A stretch of 64,000 nucleotides of DNA, taken from Streptomyces gobiensis. GTDB lineage: Bacteria > Actinomycetota > Actinomycetes > Streptomycetales > Streptomycetaceae. The stretch's first letter is position 1. Each line of letters starts with the position of its first letter. The position numbers and the translations under genes were made by a program. The notes under the pieces were generated by a model. That model saw nothing but the letters and a program-made list of their open reading frames with translations. It searched no databases and was not told the DNA's origin. The stretch lies in the NCBI RefSeq assembly GCF_021216675.1, contig NZ_CP086120.1, forward strand, positions 2,462,501-2,526,500. The letters are read 5' to 3'. Of the stretch, positions 9,390-17,202 are shown one piece after another.

Positions 9390-10418
9390 GTGACCCTCAG
9401 CCATGAGCAACTGCGCCGCTGCACGCTAGCCGTCGATATGGGGACAACCCGGACCCGTATCTATGTGAAGCAGTCCGGGCTCGTCGTCGATGAGCCGTCT
9501 GCCGTCGCTGTGAATACCCGGAGCGGGGGGCTGATGGCCGTGGGCCAGCCCGCCGCGCGGATGGCCGGACGCACCCCGGCCCATATCAAGCTCGTGCACC
9601 CCGTCTCGCAGGGGACGGTGGTGGACATCCAGATGGCACAGCGGATGCTGCGCGCCATGGCCGGCGAAAAGCTCCACCGGGCCTGGCGGCGCAAGCCGCT
9701 GCTGCGGGGAGCGGTGTGTGTGCCGCATGACGCCGATCCGCTGGCTCGGCGGGCGGCCGAGGAAACGCTGAAGGGGCTTGGGGTCCGGCGGGTGGAGCTG
9801 GTCGACACGTTGATCGCCGCGGGAATCGGCTGCGGCCTGCCGGTCGGGCAGCCCGAAGCGACGATGATCGCGGTGTGCGGGACCGGGGTCACCCAGGTCG
9901 CGGTGCTGTCACTGGGCGAGATCGTGGCCGCCGCGACGGTGCCGGTCGGCGGGGAGACGATCGACCAGGCGGTGCTGCAGCATCTCCGGAACCAGCATGA
10001 GCTGATGCTGCCCGGCCAAGCGGTACGGGAGCTGCATCTGGAGGTGGCCGCCGCCGGCCCCATGTCGCCGGTCACCGAGGTGCACGGCCGGGATGTGGCC
10101 ACCGGGCGGTCCCGTACGGCCAAGGTCGACCCGCGGGAGGTGCAGGCCATCATGCAGAGCCTGCTGGCGGGTCTGGTCGACGCGATCCGCGACGTACTGC
10201 ACCGCTGCCCGCCCGAGCTGGTGGCCGACCTGGCCGACCGCGGGATCATGCTGGCGGGCGGCAGCGCGCTGCTGCCCGGACTGGACGAACGGCTGCGGCG
10301 GGCGACAGCGATGCCGGTACGTATCGCGGAGAACCCGGCGGTGGGAGCCGTCAACGGCCTGGCGGCGATGCTCAAGGGCAAGGTCCAGCCACTGGTCCTG
10401 GACCCGCTGGCGCGGTGA
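9390..10418 (+). CDS. MreB/Mbl-like actin-family protein
   Basis: 342 residues, GTG start. Actin-fold nucleotide-binding motifs are visible: phosphate 1 VDMGTTRTRIYV near the N-terminus, a CGTGVTQVAVLSLGEIV-type phosphate 2 segment, GGETID, and the adenosine segment LAGGSALLPGLDERL near the C-terminus. Bacterial MreB and Mbl form filaments that position wall synthesis; in Streptomyces they act mainly in spore-wall formation. The sequence departs from canonical MreB (MTTR in place of the usual GTANT), suggesting one of the divergent Streptomyces paralogues. It is divergent from the sigma-factor gene, with a 173-bp gap. Confidence 0.85.
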   Translation: MTLSHEQLRRCTLAVDMGTTRTRIYVKQSGLVVDEPSAVAVNTRSGGLMAVGQPAARMAGRTPAHIKLVHPVSQGTVVDIQMAQRMLRAMAGEKLHRAWRRKPLLRGAVCVPHDADPLARRAAEETLKGLGVRRVELVDTLIAAGIGCGLPVGQPEATMIAVCGTGVTQVAVLSLGEIVAAATVPVGGETIDQAVLQHLRNQHELMLPGQAVRELHLEVAAAGPMSPVTEVHGRDVATGRSRTAKVDPREVQAIMQSLLAGLVDAIRDVLHRCPPELVADLADRGIMLAGGSALLPGLDERLRRATAMPVRIAENPAVGAVNGLAAMLKGKVQPLVLDPLAR

Positions 10419-10506
10419 GGCGGGTACAGCGGTAGGGCGGTAACCGCTCGTGGAAGATCTCCGGTCGGTTCCCCGTCATTGACAGCAGCGCGAAAACAGT
10501 GGACAA

Positions 10507-11091
10507 ATGGTGAGCAAGGGCCTTCGGTCCATGCAAGGAAAGGCTGGCATTCGCGATCTCCTTGAGCAGCTGCGCACCATCGAAACCCGGCAGAACAGAC
10601 TCCGTGAGGAGCACGCGGCGGTAATCCGCGAGATCGTGGCGAGAGCCGGCGGGGTCAGTCAGGCCGCCGCCCTGCTGGGCCTGGACCCCAAGACCGTACG
10701 GGCCCGCGAACGCGCCGCCGGTGTGGTCATGGTCGTCTACCGCGGCATACACACGGCGAAGGTCGCCCCCGACGGGCGGCCCCACGGCGAGACCGGCCGG
10801 GGCGAGGACAGCCCGGCCCAGCGGGACGCCGACCGCATGTGGTTCACCATTGGCAAGGACAAGCGCCCGCTGCTGCGTGGCGTTGTTTACGTGGTCGACG
10901 GGCGGGTCGTACGCGTCCGTGAGGTCGAGGACGGCCCGTGGCAGGAGGACGCCGCGGGCAAGGTCGCCCTCCCCCTCAGCCCGCCGCTCACCCCTGCAGC
11001 CCTGGCCGACCGCTTCGCCACCCTCCCCCTGTCCATTGGCGCCCCCAGGCCCATGGTGCGGGGCAGAATCCGCGAGTACATCGCGCTGTGA
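10507..11091 (+). CDS. Unknown protein with helix-turn-helix-like N-terminal segment
   Basis: 194 residues; function not recognised. The N-terminal 60 residues are predicted helical and charged (about 15-45), followed by GGVSQAAALLGLDPKTVRAR, which reads like a helix-turn-helix. The remainder is a beta-rich segment with WFTIGKDKRPLLRGVVYVVDGRVVRVREVE. The start is uncertain: an in-frame ATG at 10531 is an alternative. It is 88 bp after the MreB-like gene and 115 bp before the desaturase, so co-transcription is possible. Confidence 0.6.
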   Translation: MVSKGLRSMQGKAGIRDLLEQLRTIETRQNRLREEHAAVIREIVARAGGVSQAAALLGLDPKTVRARERAAGVVMVVYRGIHTAKVAPDGRPHGETGRGEDSPAQRDADRMWFTIGKDKRPLLRGVVYVVDGRVVRVREVEDGPWQEDAAGKVALPLSPPLTPAALADRFATLPLSIGAPRPMVRGRIREYIAL

Positions 11092-11206
11092 GACCGGGCC
11101 ACGCGGCCCGTCCCCACCGCGAGGCGCGGTGCGGCCAGGACACCCCCCAGACACCGGGACACCGCCCGGACCATCCCCCCACCTGCAACAGAGAGGACTC
11201 CTCCCG

Positions 11207-12259
11207 ATGACGACGCACACCGCGGTCCGCCCCCCACCACCGCCCACGTCCGGCAGTGACTTCGCCCGGCTGTCGAAGAAGATCGCCGACGCCGGTCTGA
11301 TGGGCCGCCGCCCCGGCTACTACACGGCCCGTATCACGGCGGTGGCCGCGCTCTACGCCGGCGGCTGGACCGCCTTCGTGCTCGTCGGCGCCAGCTGGTG
11401 GACGCTGGCGGTCGCCGCCTTCCTCGCCCTGGTCTTCGGCCAGGTCGCCCTGGTCGCGCATGACGTCGCCCACCGCCAGGTGTTCCGGCGGCGGAAAGCC
11501 AGCGAGATATCCGGGCGGATCGCCGGGAACGCCGGCATCGGAATGGGCTACGGATGGTGGCAGGACAAACACACCCGCCACCACGCCAACCCCAACCACG
11601 AAGAACTCGACCCCGACCTCAATCCCGATGTGCTGGTCTGGTCCCAGAAGCAGGCCCGCGCCGCCAAGGGGCTGCCCCGCCTGATCGGCCGTACGCAGGC
11701 GTTCACGTTCTTCCCGCTGCTCACGCTGGAAGGCTTCAACCTGCATGTGGCGGGGGTAAGGGCGCTGGCCAACCGCTCGCTCAAGAACCGCACGCTGGAA
11801 GGCACGCTGCTGATCGCGCACTTCGCGGTCTATCTGGCCGCGCTCTTCCTGGTGCTGCCGCCCGGTATGGCGATCGCCTTTCTCGCCGTTCACCAGTGCC
11901 TTTTCGGCGTCTACCTCGGCTCCATCTTCGCCCCCAACCACAAGGGCATGCCGACTCTGACCGGCAAGGACCGCCCGGACTTCCTGCGGCGTCAGGTGCT
12001 CACCTCACGCAACGTGAGCGGCGGCTGGCTCACCGATCTCGCGCTGGGCGGGCTGAACCACCAGATCGAGCACCATCTGTTCCCCAGCATGCCCAGCCCC
12101 CACCTGCGCAAGGCCAAGGCCATCGTCCGGCACTACTGCGAGGAACTGGGCGTGGACTACGTGGAGACCGGACTGATCACCTCCTACCGGCAGGCCCTCA
12201 CCAGCCTCCACCGCGCCGGCGCCCCACTCCGGCAGGCCCGCGTCCCCGTCCAGGGCTAG
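11207..12259 (+). CDS. Acyl-lipid/fatty-acid desaturase (DesA-like)
   Basis: 350 residues from the ATG at 11207, preceded by GAGAGGA at about 9 nt. The three histidine boxes of membrane di-iron desaturases are present: HDVAH (85-89), HTRHH (122-126) and HQIEHH (285-290). Hydrophobic membrane segments lie between boxes at about 45-80 and 190-230. The enzyme would introduce a cis double bond into membrane fatty acyl chains, using O2 and a ferredoxin-type donor. A Pro-rich cytosolic N-terminus is present. Downstream is the dispersed GC-rich repeat, so the gene ends near its transcript terminus. Confidence 0.9.
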   Translation: MTTHTAVRPPPPPTSGSDFARLSKKIADAGLMGRRPGYYTARITAVAALYAGGWTAFVLVGASWWTLAVAAFLALVFGQVALVAHDVAHRQVFRRRKASEISGRIAGNAGIGMGYGWWQDKHTRHHANPNHEELDPDLNPDVLVWSQKQARAAKGLPRLIGRTQAFTFFPLLTLEGFNLHVAGVRALANRSLKNRTLEGTLLIAHFAVYLAALFLVLPPGMAIAFLAVHQCLFGVYLGSIFAPNHKGMPTLTGKDRPDFLRRQVLTSRNVSGGWLTDLALGGLNHQIEHHLFPSMPSPHLRKAKAIVRHYCEELGVDYVETGLITSYRQALTSLHRAGAPLRQARVPVQG

Positions 12260-12370
12260 CGGCACCGGCGGTCCCTCGCCGACCGGCTGCCGGCCCCGCC
12301 CGGCGGCACCGGTCCCCTCCGGGTGGGGCCCGTCGCTCAGGCCGTGGCCGGGTGGCCTTTCCCCAAACGC

Positions 12371-12546
12371 CGCCCCTTCCCGGCTGTGCCGATATGCGGC
12401 TCCGCCGCGTGGCGGGGGCTTCGCCCGGCTGCTGCGGGGTGCCGTGGGTGGGTTTCCCCGTATCCGCCCCTTCCCGGAAACCGGGGCTCCGCCCCGGGGC
12501 CCCGGGGGTGGCCGGTGCGGGCCGGTGGCCGGGTGTTGTGCCCACC
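12371..12546. repeat. Dispersed GC-rich intergenic repeat, copy A
   Basis: The 453 bp between the convergent desaturase and TetR genes hold no credible gene. About 175 bp (12371-12546) match the reverse complement of about 62269-62439 at roughly 85% identity by eye. Shared blocks include GATATGCGGCTCCGCCGCG, GTGCCGTGGGTGGGTTTCCCC and GCCGGTGGCCGGGTGTTGTG. It contains stem-loops such as CCGGGGCtccGCCCCGG. A second shared block, GAGTGCCCACAAC at 12646-12658, follows in the same relative order as in copy B. The rest, to 12712, is GC-rich with no further feature seen. Confidence 0.8.
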
Positions 12547-12712
12547 AAGCGTCGCGAGCTCCATTGCGGGGTTGGCCGGAGCGTCGTGGCTGGTGTGGAT
12601 GGGTGGTTGCGTAGCAGGGCGGGCCCACGCCCCTCGCGGGGCTGCGAGTGCCCACAACACTCGGGGGTCCGGGGGCGGAGCCTCCAGTTTTCGGGAAGGG
12701 GCGGGGTTGGGG

Positions 12713-13396
12713 CTAGGCGCTCGCGCCCTCGTCCGGGCGCAGGGCGTCGAGGATGAGGGTGAGGCCGAAGGTGAACTCGTCGGCGTAGTCGTAGCCGGGC
12801 TTGAGGGCATGTTCGGTGACGAGCTCGGTGAGGTGGGGGTAGGCGTCGGCGGGCATCTCGCGCAGGATGGCGCCCGCGACCTCGTCCAGCTCCGCCGAGC
12901 CGCTGAACGGCAGGCTCAGCTCCTGGATCACGAAGCCGTACAGGTAGCTGTCGATCAGCGAGAAGGCGTGCGCGGCCATCGGGACGGAGAACCCTCCGGC
13001 GCGCAACGCGCCGATGACGGCGTCGTGGTGGCGCAGGGTCGCGGGGCCGGGCCGAGTGCGGGAGTCCATCAGGGCGACTGCCCACGGATGGCGCCGGAGC
13101 ACGGCGCGGGCGGAGGCCGCGCGGTGGCGCATGGCGCTCTTCCAGTCCGTGTCGCGCGGCGGCAGGTCGATCTCGCCGAACACCGCGTCCACCATGCCGT
13201 CGAGGATGTCCTCCCTGCCCGCGACGTGGTGGTAGAGCGACATCGCCTCGACGCCCAGCGGTTCCGCGATGGCCCGCATGGTGAGCGCGGCCGAGCCCTT
13301 CTCGTCCGCCACCGCCATCGCGGCTCGGATCACGCGCTCGCGACTGAGCGGGGTGCGCGCCGACGCCCTGCGCTGGCCCTTGCCTCCCTCGCGCAT
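12713..13396 (-). CDS. TetR-family transcriptional regulator
   Basis: 227 residues. The N-terminal TetR helix-turn-helix is at about 18-66 (LSRERVIRAAMAVADEKG, then LTMRAIAEPLGVEAMSLYHHV). The C-terminal half resembles the TetR_C ligand domain (WAVALMDSRTRPGP...HAFSLIDSYLYGF). It is divergent from the NmrA-like reductase with a 93-bp gap carrying two palindromes (CCTTA-N5-TAAGG type), so it probably represses that gene and itself, released by a small-molecule ligand. Confidence 0.92.
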   Translation of the reverse strand: MREGGKGQRRASARTPLSRERVIRAAMAVADEKGSAALTMRAIAEPLGVEAMSLYHHVAGREDILDGMVDAVFGEIDLPPRDTDWKSAMRHRAASARAVLRRHPWAVALMDSRTRPGPATLRHHDAVIGALRAGGFSVPMAAHAFSLIDSYLYGFVIQELSLPFSGSAELDEVAGAILREMPADAYPHLTELVTEHALKPGYDYADEFTFGLTLILDALRPDEGASA

Positions 13397-13424
13397 CCGC
13401 CCCTCCTTTCGCTCCTCTTGACTG

Positions 13425-13462
13425 CCTTACAGCATAAGGCTAGCGTACCTTACAACATAAGA
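13425..13462. promoter_or_regulatory. Two TetR operator-like palindromes
   Basis: CCTTACAGCATAAGG (13425-13439) and CCTTACAACATAAGA (13448-13462) are near-identical 15-mers with CCTTA/TAAGG half-sites, spaced 23 bp centre to centre (about two helical turns). They lie in the 93-bp divergent promoter between the TetR gene and the reductase. AT-rich hexamers overlap the sites. Confidence 0.72.
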
Positions 13463-13489
13463 TCAGCATTCCGGCGAAAGGGCTGCGCC

Positions 13490-14206
<717 letters not shown>

Positions 14207-14264
14207 AGCACGTCTCACGGATCAAACCGGGCCCGCGCCCCCTGGCCCGCACTCCCCCAGACTT

Positions 14265-14288
14265 CTCCCCCAGCTACCGCTGGGGGAG
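14265..14288. terminator. Stem-loop between convergent genes
   Basis: CTCCCCCAG (14265-14273), 6-nt loop, CTGGGGGAG (14280-14288): a perfect 9-bp stem between the convergent reductase and response-regulator genes. No U-tract follows on either strand, as is common for high-GC actinobacterial terminators. A further CTCCCCCAG copy lies at 14252-14260. Confidence 0.6.
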
Positions 14289-14333
14289 CTAGTTGGGGGA
14301 TCCGCTGTTCCGGCAAGATCCACAAGACGGGCC

Positions 14334-15017
14334 CTAGTCCCGTTCGCGTTCCCGGATGCGTTCGGCGATGACGGCAGCCTGGACGCGGCGGCCTACGCCG
14401 AGCTTGGCGAGGATCGAGGAGATGCGGTTTTTCACGGTCTTCTCGGCGAGGTAAAGGCGCTCAGCGATCTGGCGGTTGGTGAGGCCGTCGCCGATCAGCT
14501 CCAGGATCTCCCGCTCCCGGGGGGAGAGCCGGGCCAGTTCGGCGGGGGTGTCCGGCTCCGGTGTGCTGCGCAGCCTGGCCATCACACGGGAGGTGGCGCC
14601 CGGGTCAAGCGTGGACTGGCCGCTGGCTACGGTGCGGATGGCCGAGACCAGGTCAGAACCCTTGATCTGCTTGAGGACATAGCCCGAGGCACCCGCCATG
14701 ATGGCGTCGAACAGCGCCTCATCGTCGTCAAAGGACGTCAGCATCAGACAGGCCAGCTCCGGCATCCGGGCGCGCAGCTCACGGCAGACCTCGATGCCCT
14801 CCTCGTCGCTGCCCTCCGCCGTGTCACCGAGCCGTACATCCAGAACGGCGACATCCGGGCGCAGCGCCGGGGCGCGGGCCAGGGCCTCACGGGCATCCGC
14901 CGCCTCGCCGACCACGGTGAGGTCGGCCTCGGCCTCCAGCAGATCACGCAGGCCTCGGCGTACGACCTCGTGGTCGTCGAGGAGGAAGACACCGATGGGG
15001 GTGGCCGGAGCAGTCAT
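14334..15017 (-). CDS. NarL/LuxR-family response regulator (DevR/OsdR-like)
   Basis: 227 residues. The receiver domain has the acidic pair D14/D15, phosphoacceptor D60 (VAVLDVRLG), T94 and K116 (GYVLKQIKG). The C-terminal LuxR HTH is at about 163-220 with LSPREREILELI and NRQIAERLYLAEKTVKNRIS, very close to the DevR/DosR recognition helix. With the GAF histidine kinase and universal stress protein nearby, this matches the actinobacterial DevRS/OsdRK dormancy and hypoxia system (OsdR/OsdK in Streptomyces coelicolor). Here the regulator is separated from the kinase and points away from it. Confidence 0.88.
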   Translation of the reverse strand: MTAPATPIGVFLLDDHEVVRRGLRDLLEAEADLTVVGEAADAREALARAPALRPDVAVLDVRLGDTAEGSDEEGIEVCRELRARMPELACLMLTSFDDDEALFDAIMAGASGYVLKQIKGSDLVSAIRTVASGQSTLDPGATSRVMARLRSTPEPDTPAELARLSPREREILELIGDGLTNRQIAERLYLAEKTVKNRISSILAKLGVGRRVQAAVIAERIRERERD

Positions 15018-15106
15018 ACGTCCCAGCGTCGCTCAACGCGGGTTGCGCAGCCAGGGCCGTTCGGCCCTGTCCCCCGTGCAACTCCCGTACTAGTCCCCTC
15101 AGCAGG

Positions 15107-16099
15107 TCATTGCCGCTGACGTTGCTGACGTCGCAGGTGTCGCCCGGCGAGACAGAGCTGGAGACGCCGGTACGCAGCCGGGAGAGCGTCCAGCAGGGAG
15201 GTGCCCCGGGCGGTGCCGGGGGACAGGCCAAGGCAGTTGGGGCCGACCAGCCGCATGCCGTAGCCGCGGCAGATCTCCTGGAGAGCGACTCCCTGGGCAT
15301 CGGTGAGCCGAGAGCTGACGGCGATCAGTGCCCGTATGCCCTGCTTGCCGCAGCGTTCGGCCGCCTCGGGAACGGCGTGCGCGGCGATGACGAGTACGGC
15401 CAGATCGGCCCCGGCGGGCAGCGGGTCCCGCTTGCCGACCGCGTACAGCTCACCGGTGAAGCCGTGTTCGCGGATCCTGCGCAGGATCGCGCGGTCGGCC
15501 GAGTCCGGTCTTCGCCCGGTTCCGATGACGACGACCGAGCGGGGTCGCGGCAGTGGCTCGTCGACCGCGCTCAGTTCTATGGTGCAGTGCATCTCGGCGT
15601 CCGCGCAGCGGATGGTGGTACGCAGTCCGAGGTCGGCGACCAGCCTGAACAGCGGGCCGTTCGCGGCGAGCGCGTCGGCGGTCAAGGCGCGGACGCCGTC
15701 CCGGCGGGCCAGCGGTACCAGGTGTTCCATCAGCAGGGTTCCCACACCCCGGCGGTGCCAGTCCCCGGCGACGGCGATACCGACATCGGCCGTATCACCA
15801 CCGGGCTCATTACGGTGGAACTCCGCTGCCCCCAGCACCTGTTCGCCCCGCAGCACCACCAGCGCCCGGTCACCAGGGCGGTCATCGGCACAGATGCGCT
15901 CGGCGGACCGTTCAGTGACACGGTTGCCCGCCCCGAGGAATCGCATCCGCAGATGCTCCGGCGACATCTCCCGGTACATCCGCAGGACCGCCTCGCGGTC
16001 CGCCGCCCGTGCGGACCGGATGCGTACGGGCGTCCCATCGGCCAGCAGTGCGTGTGCGCCGTCCATATGAGCGGTGGGCCATGCTGCGGTCGTCGTCAT
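15107..16099 (-). CDS. GNAT acetyltransferase with CoA-binding domain, truncated relative to the Pat/acyl-CoA ligase fusion
   Basis: 330 residues from the ATG at 16099. A GNAT fold at about 20-175 includes the acetyl-CoA motif RRGVGT (116-121). A CoA-binding domain of the NDP-forming acyl-CoA synthetase type spans about 187-291 (SVVVIGTGRR, GPNCLGL). In the usual bifunctional protein (about 900 residues) the ligase and ATP-grasp domains follow. Here the protein stops about 40 residues after GPNCLG, with a Gln/Arg-rich end unlike the family. The 90 bp to the response-regulator gene hold no remnant. It is probably a deletion or frameshift derivative, though the acetyltransferase may still work. 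Confidence 0.68.
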   Translation of the reverse strand: MTTTAAWPTAHMDGAHALLADGTPVRIRSARAADREAVLRMYREMSPEHLRMRFLGAGNRVTERSAERICADDRPGDRALVVLRGEQVLGAAEFHRNEPGGDTADVGIAVAGDWHRRGVGTLLMEHLVPLARRDGVRALTADALAANGPLFRLVADLGLRTTIRCADAEMHCTIELSAVDEPLPRPRSVVVIGTGRRPDSADRAILRRIREHGFTGELYAVGKRDPLPAGADLAVLVIAAHAVPEAAERCGKQGIRALIAVSSRLTDAQGVALQEICRGYGMRLVGPNCLGLSPGTARGTSLLDALPAAYRRLQLCLAGRHLRRQQRQRQ

Positions 16100-16134
16100 A
16101 GATGGCTCCCTGGGTCTCTCGCTACTGACACATG

Positions 16135-16169
16135 GGTCCGCCCGGCTCACCGAGTGAGCCGGGCGGACC
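16135..16169. promoter_or_regulatory. Perfect 16-bp inverted repeat in divergent promoter
   Basis: GGTCCGCCCGGCTCAC (16135-16150) and its exact complement GTGAGCCGGGCGGACC (16154-16169) are separated by 3 nt. It lies 36 bp upstream of the acetyltransferase start, within the 263-bp divergent region shared with the universal stress protein gene. No U-tract follows on either strand, so it may be a leader hairpin/attenuator or an insulating element. Confidence 0.6.
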
Positions 16170-16256
16170 GGACCCACGGGCGGGTCACCCCCCACGAGTG
16201 CCACAGCCCGTGTACCCCCCGGAACACAGCGTGAGGCATGAGGCAGTTGTCCGCAT

Positions 16257-16272
16257 GGGGCCGAATGGCCCC
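16257..16272. promoter_or_regulatory. Candidate DevR/OsdR-type operator
   Basis: GGGGCC-GAAT-GGCCCC is a 16-bp palindrome about 90 bp upstream of the universal stress protein start. It fits the general GGG...CCC symmetry of DevR-family sites. GGGACC half-sites follow at about 16278 and 16313. Assignment to the nearby DevR-like regulator is inference. Confidence 0.45.
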
Positions 16273-16362
16273 TTCCAGGGACCGGCGCGCCTCTGTAGCT
16301 GTGGGACCAACCAGGACACGGTTGCGAAAACGCAACGAAAGGCAGCGAAAGGCGGTGTGGGG

Positions 16363-17175
16363 ATGGAACTGGTCAAGCCCGTGGTCGTAGGGATCGATGG
16401 CACTGAGTCGGCGCTCGACGCCGTGGAGTGGGCGGCCGACCGCGCGCAGCGGCAGGGCGCCCCGCTGCTGCTCGTACACGCGGTTCTGCGGGAACGGTAC
16501 GCGGGCGCGGATCGGTTACCGGCCGAGCGGATCCGTAAGGAGGCGATGCTGGCCACGGCGGCGGGCCGGGCCGCGCTGCGGGCTCCCATGGTGAAGGTGA
16601 TGACCAGGCTGCTGCCCGATCCTCCCGTGTGGGATCTGCCGCGCGTAGCCGTGGAGGCCTCCCTGCTGGTGGTGGGCTCGCGTGGCCGGGGCACGCTGGT
16701 CTCGCTGCTGCTGGGGTCGGTGGGCTCGGGGGCAGCGGCGTTCGCGGGTTGTCCGGTGGTCGTGATGCGCGGCCGGGTGGGGGTACCACAGACCCCGCGC
16801 CCCCGGGTGGTGGTGGGGGTGGCCGAGCAGGAGCCGCACGCTGCCGTTGTGGAGTTCGCCTTCGGCGAGGCGGCACGGTGCGGCGGTGAGCTGCTGGCCG
16901 TACGGGCCTGGCGGGGGCAGCCCCAACAGGCCTCGGATTCCCTGGAAGACGCGCTGGCCGAGGGGCTGCACGGGCGCCATGGGGTGCGTGTGGTGCGCCG
17001 CGTCGTCGAGGGCTCCGCACACTCGGCGCTGCTGGACGCCTCCTATGGCGCGGAGCTGCTGGTGGTGGGGGCCAGGCCCCGGGAGGGCCGCAGGGGGATA
17101 CGGCTCACTCCGCTGCATCACGCCATATTGCACCGGTCACACTGTCCGGTGGCGGTGGTCCCCGTACCCTGTTGA
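16363..17175 (+). CDS. Tandem universal stress protein (UspA family)
   Basis: 270 residues with two Usp domains. The first begins VVVGIDGTESALDAVEWA and carries the ATP-binding signature GSRGRG...GSVGS. It lacks part of the usual middle region (only about 130 residues). The second begins VVVGVAEQEPHAAV and ends with HAILHRSHCPVAVVP, but its G-loop is degenerate (GARPREGRRG). The ATG at 16363 is preceded by an in-frame GTG two codons upstream. Tandem Usp proteins are typical DevR/OsdR regulon members. It lies 27 bp before the sensor kinase gene, so the two are probably an operon. Confidence 0.88.
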   Translation: MELVKPVVVGIDGTESALDAVEWAADRAQRQGAPLLLVHAVLRERYAGADRLPAERIRKEAMLATAAGRAALRAPMVKVMTRLLPDPPVWDLPRVAVEASLLVVGSRGRGTLVSLLLGSVGSGAAAFAGCPVVVMRGRVGVPQTPRPRVVVGVAEQEPHAAVVEFAFGEAARCGGELLAVRAWRGQPQQASDSLEDALAEGLHGRHGVRVVRRVVEGSAHSALLDASYGAELLVVGARPREGRRGIRLTPLHHAILHRSHCPVAVVPVPC

Positions 17176-17202
17176 GGGGGAGAGACGAGCTGGGAGGGGC
17201 AC

